Of a stretch of 64,000 bases of DNA, positions 37,817 through 46,784 are shown piece after piece. The notes beneath the pieces are model-generated. The model was not told the DNA's origin. It saw only the letters and a list, made by a program, of their open reading frames with translations, and searched no databases. Each line of letters opens with the position of its first letter. Within the stretch, counting starts at the first letter, position 1. The stretch is from Leptospira yanagawae serovar Saopaulo str. Sao Paulo = ATCC 700523. Its GTDB lineage: Bacteria; Spirochaetota; Leptospiria; Leptospirales; Leptospiraceae. Where the stretch lies: the NCBI RefSeq assembly GCF_000332475.2, contig NZ_AOGX02000039.1, positions 65,712-129,711 on the forward strand, in the 5' to 3' direction. Both the position numbers and the translations under genes were made by a program.

Positions 37817-39103
37817 TCAAAACGATTTTAGGATATCAAAAAAACCTGGGAAACTTGTGTCAACCCAGCTTGTATCATCAAACGAAAGTTCGACGCCCGA
37901 TAATTTTGACAGGATGGCGAAACTCATTGCTATCCTATGGTCCATAAAGGTTTCGATTTTGGTTTTTAGTATGGAATCAATTTCACCAAATTCATAACCG
38001 TCTTTCACTTCATTTACCTTCACACCTAATTTTTCTAAATTGGTGACCATGGAATGGATTCTATCTGACTCCTTGGCTCGGAGTTCCTCGGCATGGGAAA
38101 TTTGGAAACCACCTTCGGAAAAAAGACCTGCAATGGTAAGGATTGGGATTTCGTCTATGATAGAGGGGATTAAATCTTCTGTGATGATCGTTCGCTTTAG
38201 TTTGGATGGGTATACAAGTAAATCTCCAATCTCTTCCCCACATTCCACTCGTTTGGCGATGATTTCAATTTTACCTCCCATATTTTGTAATACAGTGAGG
38301 ATTCCTATCCGAGAAGGATTGAGTCCAATGTTTTTGATGAGGAGAGGTTCACTTCCCCCAACACAAAGTCCAAACACAATGTAAAATGCTGCACTGGAAA
38401 TATCCCCCGGGATCACATACTTAGTCCCTTCAAAGTTGTAGGGAGGTTTGACAATAAAGTGAACAGGAGAGTGGTGGACAATGTTTCCACCTAGGAACCG
38501 AATCATGTTTTCGGTATGGTCTCTCGAAACTTCCGATTCTTTGTATTCGATTGAGATACCAGAAGCCAGAGCAGCAAGCACAAGTGCACTTTTGATTTGT
38601 GCTGAGGCGATCGGACTTACATAGGAGTAACTTTGGAGTTGTTTTCCATGGATCTGAAGTGGCGCTCGATCGTTCCCTGCAACGGAAAGGATATCAGCTC
38701 CCATTTCTTTTAATGGGTTCATGATCCTTGCCATGGGACGTTTGCAAAGAGATGCATCCCCTGTGAGAGTGGCATTGATTCCAGGAAGGCCTGCAATTAG
38801 CCCTGCCGAAAGCCGTATCCCTGTCCCTGCATTGCCGAAGTCCAATACCTTACTTGGTGATTTTAGATTGTTTTTGCCAGGGCTTACCACTTGGTAACTC
38901 CCCTTCCCTAGAGATGTGACAGAAAGTCCCATTGATTCAAAACAATGTAAGGTATGAAGAGGGTCTTCCCCTTCTAAAAAACCATGGATTTCGGATTTTC
39001 CTTGGGAAAGGGCACAAAAAAGCACCGACCGATGTGAGATTGACTTATCCCCTGGGACATAAATTTCTTTTTTGGCATTTAATTTGATTTGTGGTCGTAA
39101 CAT
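37817..39103 (-). CDS. aroA: 3-phosphoshikimate 1-carboxyvinyltransferase (EPSP synthase)
   Basis: 428 residues from the ATG at 39103; the frame extends to a TTG at 39190, but that adds residues absent from the family. PEP- and shikimate-3-phosphate-binding motifs [38 protein letters not shown] and RAKESDRI are all present. Sixth step of the shikimate pathway. Flanked by the convergent kinase gene and the divergent gene at 39191. Confidence 0.93.
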   Translation of the reverse strand: MLRPQIKLNAKKEIYVPGDKSISHRSVLFCALSQGKSEIHGFLEGEDPLHTLHCFESMGLSVTSLGKGSYQVVSPGKNNLKSPSKVLDFGNAGTGIRLSAGLIAGLPGINATLTGDASLCKRPMARIMNPLKEMGADILSVAGNDRAPLQIHGKQLQSYSYVSPIASAQIKSALVLAALASGISIEYKESEVSRDHTENMIRFLGGNIVHHSPVHFIVKPPYNFEGTKYVIPGDISSAAFYIVFGLCVGGSEPLLIKNIGLNPSRIGILTVLQNMGGKIEIIAKRVECGEEIGDLLVYPSKLKRTIITEDLIPSIIDEIPILTIAGLFSEGGFQISHAEELRAKESDRIHSMVTNLEKLGVKVNEVKDGYEFGEIDSILKTKIETFMDHRIAMSFAILSKLSGVELSFDDTSWVDTSFPGFFDILKSF

Positions 39104-39190
39104 GTTGTATTTTTCTAAAAAGTATTTTGCAATTTGGCGCTTCTTTATTAGCGTTTGTCGGAAACCTAAGTTTCTTTTACGAACAACCAA

Positions 39191-41728
39191 ATGCCTCTAG
39201 ATACCAGTAAAAATAACCAAAAGATCCCAGTCAATCCAGGTGAAGTCCTTTTCATTGGCGGTAAGGCCTCAACGTCTATGAACATCCTCCACGAGGGTTC
39301 CGTACGAGTGGAGACTACTCTCGGCGATACAAGCATTGTACTTTATAGTTTGGATGGAGCAAACCTTACACCTGGTATCTTTGCACTATTAGAGGGGACA
39401 CCTTACCCTTATACAATTCGTGCCAAAACAACATGTGTGGTATCCACGTATGTAATGAACCAAGCCAATGCAAAAAAAACACTCACGACAAAGGTATCAG
39501 TTGGGGTGATGGCCGTTCGTACCTTACTCAAGGAAATTGGAGAACTCTACAAACGAGTATTGTCCATCAAAGGACTTTCTGCAAAGTTTGAACAGACCAT
39601 GGATAACCTTGGTGCCGTTTATTATATTTTAAATCCTTCAATCTTTTCTGATGTCACTCCAGGTGCTCTGATCACTCGGGATGATAATATCATTGATCCT
39701 GTGATGAAACTCATCCGAAACAATTTAGCTGGTTACCAAGAACACGGTGGAATTTTACCAGACAAACCTTCAATCACATTTTTAGAAGAAGACCATGGAG
39801 AGTTTTTCGAAAAAGATTATAATGAATCCATTGAATGGAATGATGCAGAATTCCATTTCATTCGAAAAATCCTTTCTGTGAATCCAAAAATTTCACAAGC
39901 TTTGTTTGAAGCCGATCCAAGTCTTTTGCAAAGTGCTGCGGAAAGTTATGTAAAAACCTACCGCGAGTTATTCGAACTTCTGAGCAAAGAAACTTTTGAT
40001 TTATCTGAAATGATGAGTTCTATGTTTGCAGGAGAAAACGCACTCTTAGAAAAATTCAACCTCACATTAGATTTATTTAATACGGGTTATTCGACGATTC
40101 CTTCCACTACCCTTCTCCCAATCACGGAATGGGCATTAAAAAAATCAAAAGCATTACTTGAGGAATACAAACAAATCTTTGGAACAAATTATGCTTCACT
40201 TGGCAATAGTTTGGACAAATTAGAATCCAAACAAGCGGAGCTCACTTCCAAATACGGCCACGAACTCAGTGCACAAAAAAACAAAGAAGAAGCGATTGCA
40301 CAAGGAGGGGATCCTATCCGCGCAGGGATTGATACCAAAGCGTTAAAAGTGGAGTTATTAAATTCCGCAAGTCAGATTCTCAATTATTCCCAAGCAGATC
40401 CCGAAGCAGTGAAAGAGTTTTCCACTTTAATGGTAAAACTTAAGTCTTTCAAAAACCCACTGGATCCAGAACCTGATAATCGTAAAATTCGTAGAACCAT
40501 CGCCAAAACCTATTGGGATGTTTATAAAAAATCCTTCACCAAATGGTTACAGGCAGGTAAACAAGCACCCAAAGCCGTCGAACTCATGTTACGTTACGGT
40601 TATTTTGATGAAACCTTACTTGATGATGGGCATATCGTAGAACTTGTAGGGCGTTTGTACCAACCTGGAGGGAATCCGAGTGCTCCCATCCACCATGGCA
40701 CCGATTGGTTAGAAAAAATTTATTCACGAGAAGTTCCAACTTCCGTGGACGAACTTGGCCAAACCTTTTTTGAAAAATTAAAAATGGATCTAAAAGACTC
40801 AGGGATCAAATCCGAAAAGGACATCCCACCTGATTATGATACAGGAGAAGCGAGATTAGCATCAGAAATATCTTCCATGTATGAACCAAACGTTCGTTTG
40901 ACGTCAGGGAATATTGCGAGTCACTTTCCAATCCTTACAAAATACCATATCACAATCCCTCTTGAAAAATGTTTTGTTTCCAAAGATGATGTCGAAAAAG
41001 CCTTACAGTATATATTAAGTATTGATTACACTGCTTTCAATCGTGAGGTCATTTACCGAAATGAAGAAATTGGAATCAAAAACGAATTCATCCAAAGATC
41101 GATCATTCCTGATTTTATATTAGTTCCATCGATTGGACCGAAGATCATGATGTGGCAAGACCTTTCCATTTTCCGTGGCGCAGGTTCAAAGGAATCAAGA
41201 GGTCGAATTTGTATCCCACATTTTGTAACAGGTGATCTCAAAACCTTTATGTTGGAAGCGATTGCGGCTTTCCGATGGGAACTTTGTAAAAATATCCTTG
41301 GACCCGATTGGAACAATGTGGGAATCCCATCCATCACAGCAGATTACACAGATTATGTGCAGTTTTATAAAAAAAGTAAGGATCTGTCTCCAGAACTCAA
41401 AGAAAAAATTTCTTCTGAGTTCAAACGATTCCGTACTGACCGAGATAAATTTGCATACGACTATTCTTTATGGATTCGTTATGAAGCAGAAGGTGTACAA
41501 CGGGTAAACCGTGTTGTCCGTTCGATCTTTTACAGACATATCCCTTTTCACAAAAACATTCGTGAGAAGGTTTCCACCCAACCAGCGTATTCTGAACTTC
41601 ACAACCGCTTCAAAAACATTCGGACCCGCCAACACAAAGAATTTGAAAACAAGTATAAAAAGTACATGGATGCAAGTGGAAATTTACCAAAAGAATTGTA
41701 TGAGAATTTAACGTTTTACGAAGTTTAA
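39191..41728 (+). CDS. Large protein with degenerate cyclic-nucleotide-binding domain
   Basis: 845 residues, soluble. Residues about 8-105 follow the cNMP-binding beta-barrel ([40 protein letters not shown]). At the phosphate-binding cassette the usual GE-x-A and Arg are absent (G-T-P-Y-P-Y in place of G-x-x-R-x-A), so binding of cAMP/cGMP is doubtful. The remaining 740 residues are helical and match nothing I recognise. Divergent from aroA. The class III cyclase at 46785 shows that cyclic-nucleotide signalling exists nearby, but no link can be claimed. Confidence 0.65.
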   Translation: MPLDTSKNNQKIPVNPGEVLFIGGKASTSMNILHEGSVRVETTLGDTSIVLYSLDGANLTPGIFALLEGTPYPYTIRAKTTCVVSTYVMNQANAKKTLTTKVSVGVMAVRTLLKEIGELYKRVLSIKGLSAKFEQTMDNLGAVYYILNPSIFSDVTPGALITRDDNIIDPVMKLIRNNLAGYQEHGGILPDKPSITFLEEDHGEFFEKDYNESIEWNDAEFHFIRKILSVNPKISQALFEADPSLLQSAAESYVKTYRELFELLSKETFDLSEMMSSMFAGENALLEKFNLTLDLFNTGYSTIPSTTLLPITEWALKKSKALLEEYKQIFGTNYASLGNSLDKLESKQAELTSKYGHELSAQKNKEEAIAQGGDPIRAGIDTKALKVELLNSASQILNYSQADPEAVKEFSTLMVKLKSFKNPLDPEPDNRKIRRTIAKTYWDVYKKSFTKWLQAGKQAPKAVELMLRYGYFDETLLDDGHIVELVGRLYQPGGNPSAPIHHGTDWLEKIYSREVPTSVDELGQTFFEKLKMDLKDSGIKSEKDIPPDYDTGEARLASEISSMYEPNVRLTSGNIASHFPILTKYHITIPLEKCFVSKDDVEKALQYILSIDYTAFNREVIYRNEEIGIKNEFIQRSIIPDFILVPSIGPKIMMWQDLSIFRGAGSKESRGRICIPHFVTGDLKTFMLEAIAAFRWELCKNILGPDWNNVGIPSITADYTDYVQFYKKSKDLSPELKEKISSEFKRFRTDRDKFAYDYSLWIRYEAEGVQRVNRVVRSIFYRHIPFHKNIREKVSTQPAYSELHNRFKNIRTRQHKEFENKYKKYMDASGNLPKELYENLTFYEV

Positions 41729-41737
41729 TCCTTGCCA

Positions 41738-41774
41738 GATTCCATAAACGCAACATAGTTGCATTTATGGAATC
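41738..41774 (+). promoter_or_regulatory. Long inverted repeat covering the start codon of the next gene
   Basis: Bases 41738-41754 pair with 41758-41774: 17 positions with one mismatch and a 3-base loop. GATTCCATAAA and GCAAC on the left match GTTGC and TTTATGGAATC on the right. The ATG at 41767-41769 lies inside the right arm, and the left arm begins 9 bases after the stop of the previous gene. It can be a terminator-like RNA hairpin, an operator dyad, or a translation-blocking structure. Confidence 0.65.
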
Positions 41775-42669
41775 CACTCAAAATGCTGATGTTGCGATCA
41801 TAGGTGGGAGTTTTTCGGGACTCTCTGCGGCCCTTTCGCTTGTTAGATCCCTTCGCAAAATCATTGTCATAGATGCAGAAAGACCGTGTAACAAAAATAC
41901 GCCTGCTTCTCATAACTTGATCACCCATGATGGGATTCACCCATCCATGATTCGTAAAAAAGCAATATCTGACTTAATGCAGTATCCAAACTTTCAATTA
42001 TTGTTAGGAGAAGTTACAAAAATCAAACCAGATGGATCTGGATTTTTAATCCATGGAGATGGTTTTTCTGAAATCCAAACCAATAAATTGATCTTTGCGA
42101 CTGGCTTAAAAGACATTTTACCGGAGATTCCTGGATTTGCAGAGGCCTGGGGAAAATCGGTCATCCATTGCCCGTATTGCCATGGATATGAATTTGTGGG
42201 CTCCCATACAGGTTTATGGATGAATGAACCAGGTGTATACGAACATTCTAAATTTCTAAAACATTGGACCAAGGAATTAACTGTTTACACAAATGGACCC
42301 GTCCAGTTTCCAAAAGAAGAACAAATCCAATTAGAATCAGAAGGGATTTCTATCGTCACCGATGTCGTAAAGGCGCTTTATCATTCGGAAGGACAGATTT
42401 CTTCGATTTCGTTCGGTTTTGGAAAAGAACATCCCATCCAAGCTTTGTATACGAAGTTACCAATGATACAACATTCAAGATTACCAGAAGAACTTGGCAT
42501 TAAACTTTTACCCAGTGGTCATGTAGAAGTGACAAATTTTTATGAAACCAATTTACCAGGAGTTTATGCAGTAGGAGATATGGCTTCAATGTTTCGGTCG
42601 GTAGCACATGCAATCCACTCAGGGAACTTGGCAGGGGCAATGCTCAACCGAGCTATGATTTTGTCTTAA
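41767..42669 (+). CDS. Thioredoxin-reductase-like FAD oxidoreductase lacking the NADPH motif
   Basis: 300 residues. FAD-binding Rossmann motif VAIIGGSFSGLSAAL (9-23), redox-active CPYC at 135-138 within CPYCHGYE, and the second FAD motif VYAVGDMA (267-274). Between them, where thioredoxin reductases carry GGGxSA for NADPH, the sequence reads GLWMNEPGVYEHS, so the nucleotide site appears lost. CPYCHGYE is typical of the GliT-like disulfide-oxidase branch, which reduces oxygen instead of using NADPH. Its ATG lies in a strong inverted repeat and has no ribosome-binding site. Ends back-to-back with the gene at 42670. Confidence 0.75.
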   Translation: MESTQNADVAIIGGSFSGLSAALSLVRSLRKIIVIDAERPCNKNTPASHNLITHDGIHPSMIRKKAISDLMQYPNFQLLLGEVTKIKPDGSGFLIHGDGFSEIQTNKLIFATGLKDILPEIPGFAEAWGKSVIHCPYCHGYEFVGSHTGLWMNEPGVYEHSKFLKHWTKELTVYTNGPVQFPKEEQIQLESEGISIVTDVVKALYHSEGQISSISFGFGKEHPIQALYTKLPMIQHSRLPEELGIKLLPSGHVEVTNFYETNLPGVYAVGDMASMFRSVAHAIHSGNLAGAMLNRAMILS

Positions 42670-43356
42670 TTAAACTTCTTCTACAAAGTAAGGTCTTGTG
42701 TATTCGCGGACAATCTCTACCACAAATCGACCCCATAACTTCGGGTCTTCTTGTGAGATGTTCACTTGTTTGATTTTAGGAAAGTAGGCTGTTGGTTTAA
42801 AAACAGTATGGGTCAACTCGAGCGCCCGTAAGTAATTATCCAATCGTTTCACTTTTACAAAATTGATGATTTCGGTTTGGATTTTTTCTTTGGGAAGGTA
42901 TCCCACAATGATCATACGAGGAAACAGGTTTTTCTTGAGGAGTCCAATGAAGTCTTCAAAACTATCCACACGGTCTATAAAACCTTCGTACGCACCACCA
43001 CCCAAATTCATGATCTGAGTCACAATGTCCATGGAAAAGGACACCCCTTCCATCGTAGACATGTCGGAAATGATGACAAGTCCTTCGTCTGGTTGGAAAA
43101 CCTTAAACATATCCGCACCTTTGAAGTGCCTACGAAGCAGTTTTGCGGCAGAAACGTCAATTTCCTGAGCTTTTGCCAGAAGTACTTTCCCTTGTGGGTC
43201 CAAAATGGGGTCTCGGGTGATGAGATACCGTTTTTTCACGGCATTTTGGTTCATTACTCGAAAGGCCTTTACTTTTTCTTCAATTTCATCTAAAGTAGAG
43301 TAACCAATTTTGAGTACGTTCTCCCGTTTTCTTTTCCCTATGTCTGTTTCTTCCAT
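42670..43356 (-). CDS. Conserved protein of unknown function
   Basis: 228 residues, soluble and basic at the N-terminus. Contains [35 protein letters not shown], which resembles the short N-terminal domain that precedes HD-GYP modules, but no HD-GYP domain follows. The C-terminal 120 residues form a mixed alpha/beta domain ending [11 protein letters not shown]. No catalytic motif recognised. Stop codon abuts that of the convergent flavoprotein gene. Confidence 0.6.
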   Translation of the reverse strand: MEETDIGKRKRENVLKIGYSTLDEIEEKVKAFRVMNQNAVKKRYLITRDPILDPQGKVLLAKAQEIDVSAAKLLRRHFKGADMFKVFQPDEGLVIISDMSTMEGVSFSMDIVTQIMNLGGGAYEGFIDRVDSFEDFIGLLKKNLFPRMIIVGYLPKEKIQTEIINFVKVKRLDNYLRALELTHTVFKPTAYFPKIKQVNISQEDPKLWGRFVVEIVREYTRPYFVEEV

Positions 43357-43439
43357 GAAAGCTTGGTGCCTAAATCTTTGTATTGCTTATCCTATGGTAA
43401 TTCTGCCAATGTATAGCATATTTTTGTCTAAGGGTTAAA

Positions 43440-43844
43440 ATGCGGTTCAAATTTTACGGTTTTCTATGCATTTGTTTTGTTTGGGGATGTTCTTCTGTGG
43501 ATTTTATCCCTGAACCCGATTTTAGGCCAAATGATCACCGTTATAGGGTGCAAACATGGCAAGAAGTGGAAATCTTAAGAGAAAGACCCAAAAAACTCTT
43601 TAAAATTGTGGGAGAAATCATCATTCGCAATACAGAAGACCTTACTTGGGAAGAGTATGAACCCAGATTGAAAAAGGACATGTTCCAACGTAAAATCGAT
43701 GGAGTTTGGATGACGGAAAAAAATCAAACCATGATTGACAATGTCTCGGTACAAACCATGGACCAACGAGGTCGCACCACGAATTCCTACCTCCAACAAT
43801 CAAACCTTCCCTATTGGAAAGGATATGCCTTTCGTTATAAATAA
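43440..43844 (+). CDS. Small lipoprotein of unknown function
   Basis: 134 residues. Signal peptide with lipobox V-W-G-C (Cys17), then an Asp/Pro-rich stretch and a basic-acidic domain. No family recognised. Starts 83 bases from the divergent gene at 43356 and is followed 5 bases later by the next gene, so it is probably co-expressed with it. Confidence 0.65.
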   Translation: MRFKFYGFLCICFVWGCSSVDFIPEPDFRPNDHRYRVQTWQEVEILRERPKKLFKIVGEIIIRNTEDLTWEEYEPRLKKDMFQRKIDGVWMTEKNQTMIDNVSVQTMDQRGRTTNSYLQQSNLPYWKGYAFRYK

Positions 43845-43849
43845 CACCT

Positions 43850-44341
43850 ATGCCAAGAAAATTTGATTCTGAAATTTATATCGCATCTAATGACGAATGG
43901 ATCTTTCGCGGAAATCCTATCGATAAAGAAGAAATCCTCACCTATTTTCGTAACAACCTTCATGGAAATGAAAAAGGTGTGTATATCGAAAATACCTTTG
44001 GAGAACTTTCGGAACATGGATATGTAAAAATAGATGGGTTTCCTTGTCATGTTGTCCATGTGGAAATTGATAAAGGAGAAATTACCTTTATCACAGATGA
44101 TGGCCGTAATTATCCATTTGGTGAATTTGAGATTTATGAAACGAATGACGGTGGAATCCTAGGACTTAGGTCAAATGAGGTTAGGATCAAATACCGTTTC
44201 ACTTGGAATGCGGCAAAAGAATTGTCAGATTTGTTGATTGAAGAAGAGGGAATTACCTATTTAGATTGGGGTGGTGTAAAAATGCAAATTCCAATGTATG
44301 AGGGAGAAGTGAAAGTTCCTCTCCCCACTGACTACAGTTAA
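43850..44341 (+). CDS. DUF1285-like protein
   Basis: 163 residues, acidic and soluble. The opening IYIASNDEWIFRGNPIDKEEILTYF and the later N-E-V-R-I-K-Y-R-F-T-W-N-A-A-K-E-L segment resemble DUF1285 proteins, which start with a similar W-F-x-G-x-P-I pattern. Identification is by eye only. Function unknown. It overlaps the convergent TPR gene by 4 bases. Confidence 0.5.
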   Translation: MPRKFDSEIYIASNDEWIFRGNPIDKEEILTYFRNNLHGNEKGVYIENTFGELSEHGYVKIDGFPCHVVHVEIDKGEITFITDDGRNYPFGEFEIYETNDGGILGLRSNEVRIKYRFTWNAAKELSDLLIEEEGITYLDWGGVKMQIPMYEGEVKVPLPTDYS

Positions 44342-44835
44342 TTGGAAGGAGCTTCTTCGTCTTTTTTTAGTTCCAACCAGAGTTCATTTGCTTCCATAAA
44401 ATCTTTTTTTAAGGAAAGAGCTTTGTGAAGGTATTGTAAGGACCTTTCTGGACGGTTCCAAAGTTTGTAAAGTGTTGCTAAGTTGAAATATGAGATGTGA
44501 GGTGCATCATTTCTTTCACAACGAACAGATTTTTTTAACCAATACACTGCTTCTTTGTCATTCCCCATTCTGAGGAGTAAAACACCAATTTCATTGCATG
44601 GATTTCCATATTCATGGTCTAAACTGACTGCTTTGTAATACGAAGCCAAAGCATCACTCCAGGAACCTAGTGCGTTTTGGACAAGTCCCAAGTAAAAATA
44701 AGCTTCCTCTGATTCTTCCAATTCTAAACTGGAACGAAGGTGGAACTCGGCACGGTCTAAATCACCGATTTTAAAATGGTCTTTTGCTAAATCTAAAGAA
44801 AGTTGGAAAGAACTTGAAGACAAAGAGATCCTCAC
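44338..44835 (-). CDS. TPR-repeat protein
   Basis: 165 residues with about four TPR units (DLDRAEFHLRSSLELEESEEA, ASYYKAVSLDHEYGNPCNEIG, PERSLQYLHKALSLKKDFMEA). No signal peptide, hence cytosolic. GTG start at 44835; the ribosome-binding site is weak. Follows dxs on the same strand after 52 bases. Role unknown. Confidence 0.65.
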   Translation of the reverse strand: MRISLSSSSFQLSLDLAKDHFKIGDLDRAEFHLRSSLELEESEEAYFYLGLVQNALGSWSDALASYYKAVSLDHEYGNPCNEIGVLLLRMGNDKEAVYWLKKSVRCERNDAPHISYFNLATLYKLWNRPERSLQYLHKALSLKKDFMEANELWLELKKDEEAPSN

Positions 44836-44887
44836 CTGTTTTCTTTCATTTTCGGAAGTCTTAAAAATCTCCTTGAAAACTTATTTT

Positions 44888-46777
44888 TTATTTTTGCAAA
44901 AGTAGAGTTAAATCCTCGGCAATTTGAGAAGCTGTCAAACGGTAATGCTCTAAGATTTGGTTCCTTTCTCCGTGGTGGATGGGTTCCAAAGGTAGGGCAA
45001 AAGTTTTTAAAAACTTGCCGATGAGTGAATTTGGAATTTCGTTTAAGAGGTAACCAGAAGCACCTGCGTGGAGGTAACTTTCATCTAAAATCACAAATTG
45101 TTTGGTTTTTGTAATGTAGGAATGGACAAGATCCTTATCGTATGGTCGTAACCAAAACAAATCAATCACAGAAACAGAGATTCCTTCCTTTTTCAAAATC
45201 TCAGCAACCTGTTTAGCAATAGGTAACATAAATCCAATAGAAAGAATCAGTAATTCGTTTCCTTCCAATACGACTCTTGCTTTTGCTTTTGTCACTTGGT
45301 TTGGAGTTTCAAACTTTAACTCACGTAAGTCGCCGTTGTCTTTTGGAAAACGAATCGCAATGGGATGGTCTGTATAGTCTTTCATAAAATGAAGGCTATC
45401 GATGATGTCTTGGGCCGAACTTGGAACTATAATGTCCATATTGGGAAGACCTGCAAGATACCCTAAGTCAGACAAACCTTGGTGGGTCTCTCCATCGGGT
45501 CCTACAATCCCTGCTCGATCAATGACAAACCGAACCGGTAAGTTCATTAGGGATACGTCTTCGACCAATTGGTCAAGAGCTCTTGTCAGAAAAGTAGAAT
45601 AAATACACATAAATGGAATGGCACCGCCATTTGTCATGGCACCTGCAAAGGCAACTGAGTGTTGTTCGGCGATCCCCACATCAAAGGTGTGGTTTGGATA
45701 GGTCTCGTGATAATCCCGTAGACCTGATCCTTCAATCATTGCCGGTGTGATGACCGCAACACGTTTGTCTTTGTTTGTTAGATCGATCAGAGTTTTTCCA
45801 ACGATTTTCGATAGACCAATTTTATTGGCATCAGCGGAAGCCATTTTACCCGATTCTTTATTAAACGGTGTGACTCCGTGGTATTTTATCGGATCTGCTT
45901 CTGCTGGTTTGTATCCTTTCCCTTTTTGTGTGAGAACATGCAGGAGGATGGGGCCTTGGATTTTGGATAGGTTTTGCAACATCTGAACCACACGATTCAC
46001 ATCATGTCCATCGATGGGTCCAAAATAAGTAAATCCCAAGTCCTCAAACAGCCCACCTGGGCGCATCATAAAATGTTTGAACGAAGTTTCCATATTATGA
46101 GCTAGCGCCTGCAAGGCGGGCCCAATGAGTGGAATCCATTTTAAAAATCCATAAAAGGCAGTTTTCCCTTTATTATAAACTTGGGAAGAGATGATTCGAT
46201 TGAGGTAGTTGGAGATGGATCCAACATTTTTGGAGATCGACATGTAGTTGTCATTGAGGATCACAAGCATATTCGGTTTGATGTGACCACCATGGTTCAT
46301 GGCTTCGAGTGCCATACCCGTGGCAATGGATGCATCTCCAATCACAGCAGCGACTTTATACGACTCTCCCATCAGGTCACGGGCACAGGCTTCTCCTAAG
46401 GCTTGGGAGATGGAAGTGCCAGCGTGGCCAGTGTTGTACAAATCATACGGAGACTCTTCGCGTTTGGGAAAACCAGAAAGACCCATCCATTTGCGAACCG
46501 TAGGGAGTTCTTTTTTACGACCCGTAAGGATCTTATGTGGGTAGGTCTGGTGGCCAACATCCCAAATGATTTTGTCTTTCGGAGTTTGGAAGACGTAGTG
46601 GAGGGCGACTGTGAGTTCGACAACACCAAGGTTACTGGCGAAATGCCCCCCCACATCGGAGAGGGTGTCGATGATGTATTCCCTGACGTCACGGCAGACG
46701 GCAGGGAGGTCCGTTTCCTTTAAGGTTCTAAGGTCTTCTGGAAAATTAATTTTGTCGAGATATGGATACGATGGCAT
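44888..46777 (-). CDS. dxs: 1-deoxy-D-xylulose-5-phosphate synthase
   Basis: 629 residues. Condenses pyruvate and glyceraldehyde-3-phosphate, the entry to the MEP isoprenoid pathway; thiamine-diphosphate-dependent. N-terminal IWDVGHQTYPHKILTGR, VIGDASIATGMALEAMN (TPP motif), and transketolase pyrimidine region FDVGIAEQHSVAFAGAM with the catalytic Glu. The second MEP gene, dxr, is at 54898-56058. Seven bases downstream of the cyclase gene. Confidence 0.94.
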   Translation of the reverse strand: MPSYPYLDKINFPEDLRTLKETDLPAVCRDVREYIIDTLSDVGGHFASNLGVVELTVALHYVFQTPKDKIIWDVGHQTYPHKILTGRKKELPTVRKWMGLSGFPKREESPYDLYNTGHAGTSISQALGEACARDLMGESYKVAAVIGDASIATGMALEAMNHGGHIKPNMLVILNDNYMSISKNVGSISNYLNRIISSQVYNKGKTAFYGFLKWIPLIGPALQALAHNMETSFKHFMMRPGGLFEDLGFTYFGPIDGHDVNRVVQMLQNLSKIQGPILLHVLTQKGKGYKPAEADPIKYHGVTPFNKESGKMASADANKIGLSKIVGKTLIDLTNKDKRVAVITPAMIEGSGLRDYHETYPNHTFDVGIAEQHSVAFAGAMTNGGAIPFMCIYSTFLTRALDQLVEDVSLMNLPVRFVIDRAGIVGPDGETHQGLSDLGYLAGLPNMDIIVPSSAQDIIDSLHFMKDYTDHPIAIRFPKDNGDLRELKFETPNQVTKAKARVVLEGNELLILSIGFMLPIAKQVAEILKKEGISVSVIDLFWLRPYDKDLVHSYITKTKQFVILDESYLHAGASGYLLNEIPNSLIGKFLKTFALPLEPIHHGERNQILEHYRLTASQIAEDLTLLLQK

Positions 46778-46784
46778 TGAAACT

